NCBI RefSeq assembly: GCF_000297095.1
Contig: NZ_AEEA01000051.1
Location: forward strand, 8,252-72,251
Direction: 5' to 3'
DNA length: 64,000 bases
DNA from: Treponema primitia ZAS-1
Lineage (GTDB): Bacteria; Spirochaetota; Spirochaetia; Treponematales; Breznakiellaceae
Below, piece by piece: positions 36,081 through 43,696 of this stretch. Both the position numbers and the translations under genes were made by a program. Position 1 is the first letter of the stretch, and every line of letters starts with the position of its first letter. The notes beneath the pieces are model-generated. The model saw only the letters and a list, made by a program, of their open reading frames with translations. It ran no database searches and was not told the DNA's origin.

Positions 36081-36277
36081 AATTCGTTGTCTTTGATCAT
36101 CAAATCCAGTTCCAGTTCCAAAGTCTTGAGCGCGTCCTCCATCTCCCGGATACGCCGGATGGAGTACTGTACCCTTCTATCCCAGAGGCGGTTACAGGTT
36201 TCGTTAACCACTTCTTTAAATGAGGATTTATCGGAAAGAATGGCCGCTTCACCACTGGGCTTATCCGTAGGATTCAT
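36077..36277 (-). CDS. Small coiled-coil protein of unknown function
   Basis: A 66-residue acidic/basic helical protein (VNETCNRLWDRRVQYSIRRIREMEDALKTLELELDLMIKDNEF). The C-terminal half has a leucine heptad pattern suggesting a coiled coil. Converges on the carboxypeptidase and overlaps its stop by 4 bp. A TATATA-rich segment lies just upstream of the ATG; the ribosome-binding site is poor. No family recognised. Confidence 0.55.
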   Translation of the reverse strand: MNPTDKPSGEAAILSDKSSFKEVVNETCNRLWDRRVQYSIRRIREMEDALKTLELELDLMIKDNEF

Positions 36278-36361
36278 ACTTTATATAGTACCTCTCCCGC
36301 GGCATTATCGCAAGGGGCAAAGGGGGTTTCCGGAGTTCCAAATTCGGAATTGCCGGGGGGA

Positions 36362-36487
36362 TTATTTCGTCTCTAGGGTAATTGCCGCTTCGGAAATATT
36401 CCGGCCCTGGTCATCGGTAGTATCGTAAGCCCTGATAAAGGTAGCCATAGCGATAAACGCTAAAAGGATGAACACGAGCTTACGCAT
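36362..36487 (-). CDS. Very small exported peptide (41 aa)
   Basis: An open frame of 41 residues: a clear signal peptide (MRKLVFILLAFIAMATFIRA) followed by a short hydrophilic tail (YDTTDDQGRN, then ISEAAITLETK). GGGAGG sits 4 nt before the ATG, an excellent ribosome-binding site. It lies in the gap between the coiled-coil gene and the LysM-M23 gene, on the same strand as both. Function unknown; the strong start signal and signal peptide make chance unlikely. Confidence 0.6.
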   Translation of the reverse strand: MRKLVFILLAFIAMATFIRAYDTTDDQGRNISEAAITLETK

Positions 36488-36570
36488 AAAACCTCCCGTT
36501 CCGGGTACGAAACGTCTTTTTAATTTTTTGTGTAATTACTATTTTATCCCAAATCATCTTAATTTTATCC

Positions 36571-37887
36571 TTATTTATTAAGAAATTCAAGGGGGTTAAC
36601 GGGTTTACCGTTCTTATATACCGCAAAATGGAGGTGCGGGCCCGTACTGTAGCCGGTACTGCCCACTTCCCCGATTTTTCCGCCCTGGTAGACATAGGAT
36701 CCCTGGGTTACCGAGGTGGTATTCAGGTGAGCGTAGAGGGTTTGGAACCCATTACCATGGGAGAGGATAATATATTTACCGTAAACCGAATTCAGGCCCA
36801 CCGTGGCGACCTTTCCATCCAGGGAAGCCTTGACGGGGGTACCCAATCCGGCGGCCAGATCCAGCGCCGCATGGTAACGCCGGGCGCCGCTGATGGGATC
36901 GTTCCGCCAGCCGTAGGGAGAACTAAGCGCTCCCCGGATGGGATACATAAAAAGTTCCCCCAGGGCAAGCCTGAGATCCTCGGTACGCATCTTGGCCCCG
37001 GGGATAAAGAGCTGCTGACCGGCGCTGATGGCATCGCTCTGGATATCATTGGCGTCCAGGATCGCGTCCAGGGGGACCCCCAGCTTGGCGGAAATCTTAG
37101 AAAAGCTGTCCCCCGGTTTTACCGTATAGGGTATACCGTCCATATTCGGGATACGAATCGTTTCCCCCTCCCGGAGCCGCCGGGCGTTGGAAATTCCGTT
37201 AGACGCAATGATGGCATCCATAGAAATCGAGCGGGTTGCGGCGATCTTCGATACCGAATCCCCCCGCTGAACCGTGTAGCTTTCCCATCGGAAGCTCTCC
37301 GTCAGATCCAGGGGCATGAACTCAGAATCCTCTTCGGTAATCGAAATAGCTTCGGCGATCCCGGCATTTTGCAACGAAGTTTCCCGCGCATAGGAGGCAA
37401 GGTTTGCCCGCATGGCGGGGTCGTCCCCGGGGGACAGGGCCATAACCGGGGAATTCTGCAGCCCCAGGATAAGGGCGGAAAAAAGGGCGATCCCCCCAAG
37501 TACACAAACCGGGGCCGGAGAAGCCCAGAAGGTATTTTTCAGCCGGTTCGGAATTGGGAAGGACCACGGCTTTGTCTCAGACATACCGGAACTTCGTTCT
37601 GCCTTGGGTTTCACGATCCTTTCAAACCAATCGGGTTTAGACCTTCGGCCTTCGCGGGGAACTTCGTTACAAACTGTATTTCCCTTCAAAAAACCGGGAA
37701 ACCGGGATTCCTGTTTTTTCCAAGACCGTTTAATATGGACAGGGTTTTGCTTAATCGCATCAATATACTTATAGGGTTTATAGACCGCCGGACTTTTGAA
37801 TTTTGGAAAGGAAATCAACGGATGATTTTGGCGGCGCTGAATAGATTGGTCCATAGCTATATACTGCATATATAGGTTTATCGACAT
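36571..37887 (-). CDS. LysM / M23-family peptidoglycan endopeptidase, membrane-anchored
   Basis: A 438-residue protein: a basic cytoplasmic N-terminus (1 to about 122), one transmembrane helix (about 124-147), two LysM domains (YTVQRGDSVSKIAATRSIS and YTVKPGDSFSKISAKLGVP) and a C-terminal M23 lysostaphin-type domain with RRYHAALD (HxxxD) and GPHLHFAVY (HxH) zinc ligands. It acts on cell-wall crosslinks in the periplasm. Its long N-terminus is unusual and holds one copy of the dispersed repeat (37649-37672), with another encoding ARETSLQNA just after the helix. The ATG at 37887 has no ribosome-binding site and lies about 15 nt from a TATAAT box shared with the divergent signal peptidase. Confidence 0.9.
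   Translation of the reverse strand: MSINLYMQYIAMDQSIQRRQNHPLISFPKFKSPAVYKPYKYIDAIKQNPVHIKRSWKKQESRFPGFLKGNTVCNEVPREGRRSKPDWFERIVKPKAERSSGMSETKPWSFPIPNRLKNTFWASPAPVCVLGGIALFSALILGLQNSPVMALSPGDDPAMRANLASYARETSLQNAGIAEAISITEEDSEFMPLDLTESFRWESYTVQRGDSVSKIAATRSISMDAIIASNGISNARRLREGETIRIPNMDGIPYTVKPGDSFSKISAKLGVPLDAILDANDIQSDAISAGQQLFIPGAKMRTEDLRLALGELFMYPIRGALSSPYGWRNDPISGARRYHAALDLAAGLGTPVKASLDGKVATVGLNSVYGKYIILSHGNGFQTLYAHLNTTSVTQGSYVYQGGKIGEVGSTGYSTGPHLHFAVYKNGKPVNPLEFLNK
37369..37392 (+). repeat. Dispersed 24-bp repeat, copy C
   Basis: TTGCAACGAAGTT followed by TCCCGCGCATA. On the minus strand it encodes ARETSLQNA in the LysM-M23 protein. Flanking bases also match copy B (CATTT before). Confidence 0.6.
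37649..37672 (-). repeat. Dispersed 24-bp repeat, copy D
   Basis: On the minus strand TTGTAACGAAGTT followed by CCCCGCGAAGG, closest to copy A. It encodes CNEVPREG in the N-terminus of the LysM-M23 protein. Confidence 0.55.
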
Positions 37888-37897
37888 AATTAAGTTG

Positions 37898-37910
37898 AAG
37901 TATTATACTT
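37898..37910. promoter_or_regulatory. Palindromic overlapping -10 boxes of a divergent promoter
   Basis: AAGTATTATACTT is a 13-bp palindrome. Rightward it gives TATACT (37904-37909) with TCGACA 17 bp upstream (37881-37886). Leftward it gives TATAAT (37902-37907). The two start codons are only 32 bp apart, so both messages have leaders of about 4-8 nt. Confidence 0.5.
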
Positions 37911-37919
37911 CCGTTAATT

Positions 37920-38306
37920 ATGGTGAATCCCGGGAAGGCCGTTTTTTTGGCATGTATCGCGGCCCTGTTGATGAAGGTTCTATTGTTTGATTTTATGATT
38001 ACCGATGGACAATCCATGATGCCCGCCATACGGCCGGGAACTATTCTGGTGGTTGTCCGGACCGCATACGGTATCCGTTTGCCATGGTCCGGGAACTACC
38101 TCCTGCGCTGGTCTAAGCCAAAGACCGGGGATGTGGTAGTATTTTTTACCCCCAAGGGCGCCGTGGCGGTAAAACGCTGCGGCGCCCTGCTTGGGGAGGA
38201 TACTTTTTTTGCCCTGGGTGATAATAACCGGGAATCCTATGATTCCCGGTTTTACGGTCCCGTTCCGGTGGATCACATTATAGGAAAGGTGTTGGGTATT
38301 AAATGA
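37920..38306 (+). CDS. lepB: Signal peptidase I (short form)
   Basis: A 128-residue S26 signal peptidase with one N-terminal membrane anchor (about 6-24). Catalytic Ser32 is in DGQSMMPAI, Lys85 in AVKRC, and the conserved box E is ALGDNNRESYDSRFYGP. Much shorter than E. coli LepB (324) and even than the usual Gram-positive form (about 170-190), because the second large loop is missing. The ATG has no ribosome-binding site and a -10 box lies 11 nt upstream. The stop overlaps the PBP start by ATGA. Confidence 0.9.
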   Translation: MVNPGKAVFLACIAALLMKVLLFDFMITDGQSMMPAIRPGTILVVVRTAYGIRLPWSGNYLLRWSKPKTGDVVVFFTPKGAVAVKRCGALLGEDTFFALGDNNRESYDSRFYGPVPVDHIIGKVLGIK

Positions 38307-40219
38307 AAAACAAAAATGATACATGGGTAAACCCTCCACCGGAAGTACCCCACAAAAGACGGTTCATCATTTTTCTTGCAATTTTTGCCTTCCTCAGTGT
38401 CGCTGTTCTGATACGGTACGCAGTACTCATGCTCCGGCCCGCCGATACGGGGAACACGAGCAGCACAAAGCCCTTTGTGGAACGGGGACCCATACTGGAC
38501 AGAAATGGCCGTATCCTGGCCCTCCAGACCCGGCTGGGCAATATCACGGTGTGGCGTCCCGATATTATCGACCGGGATATTTTAAGCCGGGACCTGGCTC
38601 CGATACTGCAAATCCCCGCGGAAACCATCGATGCACGTATTGAATCATCCTCCGCGGATTTTATCTACCTTAAAAAACAGGTAGAACAGTCCACCGTACG
38701 GGAAATCGAAAACCTCAAAGCCGAAGGGCGGCTTCGGGGGGTCGGTGTGGAGGCCATTGTCGGCCGCATCTATCCGGAAAAACGGCTGGCAAGCCAGATC
38801 ATCGGCTTTGTGGGAAATGAGAATAACAACGGCCTTGCGGGGATAGAATATGCCCTGGAGTCGGAGCTTTCCCCCGCATCGGTTAAAGCCAAGGGCGGTT
38901 CGGGGAACCAGGTTTTTCTCACCATCGATTCCAACGTCCAGCATATCCTGGAAGAAATCGGCGAACGGATACGCCGGGAAAGCAGGGCTGAGGCGGTGAT
39001 GTTTATGGCCATGGATCCCCGTACCGGGGATATCCTGGGTTCCGCTTCACTCCCAAACTTTGATCCCAACGATATCAATTCCTCGGACGATATTTCCCGG
39101 ATGGATCGCCCCGCCATCTGGGCGTATGAACCGGGATCGGTTTTCAAGGTATTTTCCATGTCCGCCCTGATGGAATCCGGAGCGGTCAGCAGCGGCTCCG
39201 TCTTTGTCTGCGACGGCCATTACGAGCGGATTAGCAACCGGGGGGAACGGGTGGTGATCAACTGTCTCGGCGCCCATGGAAGGGTAACCATCCGTGATAT
39301 CATCATCAAGTCCTGTAACGCCGGGGCTGCCTATGCGGCGGATCGCCTGGGGGCGGATGCTTTTAACGAGCTGCTGCAAAACTACGGTTTCGGCGCCCGG
39401 ACCGGCGCGGGAAACCCCGGGGAAACCGTGGGCTACCTCAGTCCCACAAGCCGCTGGTCGGAACGGTCCAAGCCAACCATCGCCATGGGCCAGGAGATTG
39501 CCGTTTCCGCCCTGCAGATGGTCCAGGCCGCCTCCGCAATAGCCAACGATGGGGTCCTGGTACCCCCCCGGATTGTCTCCCGTATCGTTTCGCCCAAGGG
39601 GGAGACCATACGCTCCTACGAGGCAGCGGGAGGCCAGGGCCAGAGCCGCCGGATCCTCAAGGCGGAAACTGCCCGGGCCATGCGCGCCTACATGGTGGAC
39701 GTAACTTCCGACATCGGTACGGGCTGGCGGGCCAATATACGGGATCTGTCCCTGGCGGTAAAGACCGGTACCGCCCAGCTCATCGACCCAAAAACCAACG
39801 CCTATTCCCCCACGGACTTTATTGCCAGTTGTATCGCCCTGCTCCCCGCGGAGTCCCCTTCGCTGATCCTCTATCTGGCCATTGTAAAGCCCAAGGGCGA
39901 TTCCTACCTGGGGGGCCGTATCGCCGCTCCGCCCATCCGGGAAGCTGCGGAAGCCTTGGTGGATTACCTGGGCATCCCCCGGGGCCGGAACCCCCAGATC
40001 AGCCATCCCGGTTCCGTAAGCCTGCCCCTGCCTATCAGCCCCGTGGTGGATGCGGTGGTCCCCAACTTAGAAGGCTATTCCAAGCGGGAACTCCTCCCCC
40101 TGCTCCTCCGGGAGGATCTCCACATTGAAATCTCCGGTGACGGCTGGGTCCGCCGCCAGGCGCCTCCCCCCGGAAGCCCCCTAAACAGCGATACGGTCAT
40201 CATCCTTGAACTTGAATAG
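38303..40219 (+). CDS. Class B penicillin-binding protein with PASTA domain (FtsI/Pbp2-like)
   Basis: A 638-residue transpeptidase that crosslinks septal or lateral peptidoglycan. One membrane helix (about 22-43) precedes the dimerisation domain (ERGPILDRNGRILA). The active Ser is S279 in PGSVFK, followed by KSCN (SxN) and VKTGTAQ. The C-terminal 60 residues form a single PASTA domain (VVPNLEGYSKRELLPLL). FtsI is more likely than MrdA because of the PASTA domain. Translationally coupled to the signal peptidase. Confidence 0.93.
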   Translation: MKNKNDTWVNPPPEVPHKRRFIIFLAIFAFLSVAVLIRYAVLMLRPADTGNTSSTKPFVERGPILDRNGRILALQTRLGNITVWRPDIIDRDILSRDLAPILQIPAETIDARIESSSADFIYLKKQVEQSTVREIENLKAEGRLRGVGVEAIVGRIYPEKRLASQIIGFVGNENNNGLAGIEYALESELSPASVKAKGGSGNQVFLTIDSNVQHILEEIGERIRRESRAEAVMFMAMDPRTGDILGSASLPNFDPNDINSSDDISRMDRPAIWAYEPGSVFKVFSMSALMESGAVSSGSVFVCDGHYERISNRGERVVINCLGAHGRVTIRDIIIKSCNAGAAYAADRLGADAFNELLQNYGFGARTGAGNPGETVGYLSPTSRWSERSKPTIAMGQEIAVSALQMVQAASAIANDGVLVPPRIVSRIVSPKGETIRSYEAAGGQGQSRRILKAETARAMRAYMVDVTSDIGTGWRANIRDLSLAVKTGTAQLIDPKTNAYSPTDFIASCIALLPAESPSLILYLAIVKPKGDSYLGGRIAAPPIREAAEALVDYLGIPRGRNPQISHPGSVSLPLPISPVVDAVVPNLEGYSKRELLPLLLREDLHIEISGDGWVRRQAPPPGSPLNSDTVIILELE

Positions 40220-42062
40220 TATTTGGGAAGCCAATCTCCGGATCATCGAAGCCCAATACCCCGGCTTGGCGGCACAACTTCTGCAAGCTCCGGGGGATTA
40301 TCCGGGTGAGGGTGATATACTCATTGAACCCGCCTCGTCCGGGGACCCTACACTCATTGTGCAGGGCATCCACATACACTCCCCCCGGGACCCGGTTCGG
40401 GAAGGCCGGCGGCTGGCCGAAAACCCGGAAGGGGATGGCCCGCTCATAGTTCTTGGTTTTGGCCTGGGTTACGCCGCCGAAGCAGCCGCCCAGGCAAAGC
40501 CGGACCGCCCCATCATCGTGGTGGAACGCCATCCCTTCATCCTGAAAAAAGCCCTGGAAAACCGGGATCTCACTACCTTTCTTACAAAGTACAAGGTCCT
40601 GTTTGTACTGGGCGGAAACGGTGAGGCCCTAAACGCCGCGCTCCGGCTCCTGAAAGACGACGGCGGCAAAATCGCCCTAATCCGAAACCGCGCTCTTGTC
40701 GGCCTGGATGCGGAGTGGTACGCCGGGGCTGAACAACGGATAAAAACCTGGTCCTCCCGGGAGGATGTGAACACCGCCACCCTCAGGCGCTTTGGAAAGC
40801 GCTGGGTCCGGAACCTGGCGCTGAACCGGGAGGCTATTCGGGATCTGCCCGGGGTATCCCATCTGGCGGGCTGTCTCGCCCCCCTATCGGCGCCGGTACT
40901 CCTGGCCGCGGCAGGCCCTTCCCTGGACCGCATCGCCCCCCTGCTGCCGGAGCTTGCGGAACGGGCGCTTATTGTGGCGGTGGACACTTCCCAGCGGTTT
41001 CTCCTGGCCCATGGCGTGGCCCCGGACTTTACCGTGGTGGTGGACCCCCAGTACTGGAACGCCCGTCATCTGGACCGCGCCCCCGCCCCCAAAACCTGCC
41101 TTATCGCCGAATCCGCGGTCTACCCATCGGTGCTCCGGTGGAACCATCGGAACACCGATGGTTCCGTACCCTTTGCCCGGGCCTTCCTCTGCGCCTCCCT
41201 GTTCCCCCTGGGCCGCTTTATCGAGGACCGGCTTGACCCAAAGGGCAGCCTGGGCGCCGGGGGTTCCGTGGCCACCACCGCCTGGGACTTCGCCCGTACC
41301 CTTGGGGGCGGCGGCATCTGGATAGCCGGCCTGGACCTATCCTTCCCAAACCTGAAAACCCATTTCAGGGGTGCCCTCTTTGAAACCCGCTCCCTCGCGG
41401 AATCCCTCCGTTTCAAGCCCGCCGAAACCTGGTCCGTCCATGCCCTCCGGGACGGCCATCCCTTCCGTGCCCCCTCGGCGAGGGGCGGCGAGGTCCTCAC
41501 GGACAAACGCCTATCCCTTTACTCATCCTGGTTTGAAAACCAGTTCCGCCGCTACCCTGCGGTCAAAAACCACAGTCTTTCCCCGGACGGGCTAGCCATC
41601 CCCGGTTTTCCGGTCAGCCCCGTGGAGGAACTCCTCGCCCTCCCTCCCCGCCGCGCGGAAATAAACCAGCTCCTGGATGATGTGTTTGCCCGGATCGATG
41701 GGGATTTCAACTCCCCCACAGAACGGGAAGCCCGTTCGGCCCGGTACAAAACCGCCTATACCGGCCTATTACGGGGCCTGGAGGGGCTAAAAAAATTGGC
41801 ATCCGAATCGGCGGATCTGGCCTCCGGCCCCGCAGAAAACCACGAGCGCCTTCTGAAGCGGCTGGGTGATGTGAACCGCCTCATCCTGGAAAGCGAGGTA
41901 AAAGACGTAGCGGGCTTCCTCTTCCCCCCCCTGGCTGAACTGGAAACAACCCTAAGGACCCCCGAATCGGACCCCTACGGACGATACCTGGAGCTATCCG
42001 CAAAGCTCTACCGCTCGCTGGCGGAAACCACCCAATACCACCTGGACATCCTCACCCGCTAA
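40206..42062 (+). CDS. Maf-like protein with MptE/DUF115 domain
   Basis: A 618-residue protein of the motility accessory factor type. The central DUF115 domain (about 215-400) has AAGPSLDRIAPLL, ADGVAPDFTVVVDPQ-like wording (seen as HGVAPDFTVVVDPQ) and GGSVATTAWDFA. In Campylobacter and other flagellates such proteins transfer nonulosonic sugars to flagellins; in spirochaetes glycosylated periplasmic flagella make that role plausible. The frame begins at TTG 40206, overlapping the PBP gene by 14 bp; TTG 40212 is an alternative, and neither has a good ribosome-binding site. Confidence 0.8.
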   Translation: MNLNSIWEANLRIIEAQYPGLAAQLLQAPGDYPGEGDILIEPASSGDPTLIVQGIHIHSPRDPVREGRRLAENPEGDGPLIVLGFGLGYAAEAAAQAKPDRPIIVVERHPFILKKALENRDLTTFLTKYKVLFVLGGNGEALNAALRLLKDDGGKIALIRNRALVGLDAEWYAGAEQRIKTWSSREDVNTATLRRFGKRWVRNLALNREAIRDLPGVSHLAGCLAPLSAPVLLAAAGPSLDRIAPLLPELAERALIVAVDTSQRFLLAHGVAPDFTVVVDPQYWNARHLDRAPAPKTCLIAESAVYPSVLRWNHRNTDGSVPFARAFLCASLFPLGRFIEDRLDPKGSLGAGGSVATTAWDFARTLGGGGIWIAGLDLSFPNLKTHFRGALFETRSLAESLRFKPAETWSVHALRDGHPFRAPSARGGEVLTDKRLSLYSSWFENQFRRYPAVKNHSLSPDGLAIPGFPVSPVEELLALPPRRAEINQLLDDVFARIDGDFNSPTEREARSARYKTAYTGLLRGLEGLKKLASESADLASGPAENHERLLKRLGDVNRLILESEVKDVAGFLFPPLAELETTLRTPESDPYGRYLELSAKLYRSLAETTQYHLDILTR

Positions 42063-42138
42063 GCCCGGTAATACAAAGTATAAAGATTCAAAAAAATAAA
42101 GCCGATACATAATATGCAGGGTTAAACCTCAATTTAAA

Positions 42139-42191
42139 GACGGTGCGCAGCAGGCTTTACGCCTGGACGTCCAGGCGCATCGTCTTTTTTT
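42139..42191 (+). terminator. Intrinsic terminator after the Maf-like gene
   Basis: GACGGTGCGC (42139-42148) pairs with GCGCATCGTC (42175-42184, one G-T), enclosing a second stem that uses the 18-bp perfect palindrome CGCCTGGACGTCCAGGCG (42160-42177). Seven T residues follow. Confidence 0.8.
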
Positions 42192-42211
42192 ATTTTTAAA
42201 CAGCCGGTTCG

Positions 42212-42274
42212 TTATACCTTTAATTATTATACTTGATATTATTATAATTTGAAGTATAATAATTAAAGGTATAA
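42212..42274. promoter_or_regulatory. 23-bp-arm perfect inverted repeat spanning the promoter of the AAA/DUF234 gene
   Basis: Arms 42212-42234 and 42252-42274 are perfectly complementary over 23 bp, with a 17-bp AT-rich spacer. TTGATA (42233-42238), a 16-bp spacer and TATAAT (42255-42260) fall within it, and the start codon is 4 bp beyond. Likely an operator or autoregulatory hairpin. Confidence 0.7.
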
Positions 42275-42278
42275 TAAT

Positions 42279-43667
42279 ATGGAATATCCAATTACATTCA
42301 TAGACCGGGAAGAGGAACTTCAGGCTCTTGACTGGGAATATAGGCGGCCGGCGGCATCCTTTGTGGTCCTCTATGGACGCCGGCGTATTGGGAAGACCGC
42401 CCTTATCCGGGAATTCCTCAAGGACAAGGAGGCGGTCTATTTCCTTGCCACCGAAGAGAGCGAGGACCAAAACCGGGACATGCTTAAAAATCTGATCGCC
42501 GGATTTACCGGGAATCCCCTGCTTGAAGGGGCATCCGTAAAGGATTGGACCCTGATCTTTAAAGCCTTGGCAGACTTTGAAAGGCCGGCAAAAAAGATCC
42601 TGGTCATTGATGAATTCCAATACCTGGGAAAGATCAATCCCGCCTTTCCCTCCATAATGCAGAAAATATGGGACACCCTCCTGCTGAACCGGGATATCAT
42701 GGTCATCCTCTGCGGTTCCCTAATATCCATGATGGAAAGCCAAACCCTCGCCTACACCAGCCCCCTCTACGGCAGGCGGACCGCCCAGATCAAACTCCGG
42801 CAAATCCCCTTCTGGTACTACGGCCAATTTTTCCAAGGGAAGAGCCGGGAAGAATTAGTGAAACTCTATGCCCTTACCGGGGGGGTTCCGCGGTATATCG
42901 AATTATTCCGGAGCCCGGGGGACATATTCGGCGCTATCAGAAAGAATATTCTTTCCCGGACCAGTTTCCTCTACGATGAGCCGAATTTTCTGCTTCTCCG
43001 GGAACTGGGGCAGGTAGGAACTTATTTTTCCATCATTAAAACTATTGCCGCGGGGAATCACAAGATGGGGGATATCGCTGCAAATCTGGGAGTAAAGCAG
43101 ACCGGGCTTACCAAGTATCTCACCACCCTTATAAACCTGGATATACTGGAGCGGGAGGTACCGGTTACTGAAACCCAGCCGGAAAAGAGCAAGCGGGGTC
43201 TTTACCGTATCAAGGACAATTTTATTCTTTTTTGGTTCAAGTTCGTATACCCCGCTCTGAGCTACCTCGAATCCGGGAATGAAGCCCCGGTGATGGACCG
43301 GATCCGCGCCAATTTTATTGACGGCCATGTGAGCTATGTCTACGAAGCAATTTGCCGGGAAGAATTTTTCTACCGCAACGCTCCGCCATTCAGGTACAAT
43401 AAACTTGGGCGCTGGTGGAACAAAAATCATGAAATAGATATGGTCGCCCTGAACACCGAAGGACAGGATATCCTCTTCGGGGAATGTAAATTCCGTAAAT
43501 CTAAAACCGGGATCAACGTATTCTTTGAGCTCCTGGAAAAAGCCCGGAAGGTGGATTGGAAACAGGGTGAACGGCGGGAACAGTATGCCCTATTTTCCAT
43601 AAGCGGATTTACGGAAGAACTAATCGCCTTAGCAAAGACCCGGGAAGATCTCCTCCTATACCAATAA
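42279..43667 (+). CDS. AAA-type ATPase with DUF234 nuclease-like C-terminus
   Basis: A 462-residue protein of the archaeal-ATPase (ATPase_2) group. Walker A is YGRRRIGKTALI (33-44), Walker B is ILVIDEFQYL, and a sensor is in ILCGSLISMM. A winged-helix segment (about 255-300, GDIAANLGVKQTGLTKYLTTL) is followed by DUF234, which has a PD-(D/E)xK-like pattern: EIDMVAL, then ILFGECKFRK. Such genes are patchily distributed and often horizontally acquired; roles in defence or toxin-like behaviour have been suggested but not shown. It stands alone between a terminator and the HD gene, with its own palindromic promoter. Confidence 0.88.
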   Translation: MEYPITFIDREEELQALDWEYRRPAASFVVLYGRRRIGKTALIREFLKDKEAVYFLATEESEDQNRDMLKNLIAGFTGNPLLEGASVKDWTLIFKALADFERPAKKILVIDEFQYLGKINPAFPSIMQKIWDTLLLNRDIMVILCGSLISMMESQTLAYTSPLYGRRTAQIKLRQIPFWYYGQFFQGKSREELVKLYALTGGVPRYIELFRSPGDIFGAIRKNILSRTSFLYDEPNFLLLRELGQVGTYFSIIKTIAAGNHKMGDIAANLGVKQTGLTKYLTTLINLDILEREVPVTETQPEKSKRGLYRIKDNFILFWFKFVYPALSYLESGNEAPVMDRIRANFIDGHVSYVYEAICREEFFYRNAPPFRYNKLGRWWNKNHEIDMVALNTEGQDILFGECKFRKSKTGINVFFELLEKARKVDWKQGERREQYALFSISGFTEELIALAKTREDLLLYQ

Positions 43668-43696
43668 GACCGGGTATACTATAATCAAGTAAAGTG

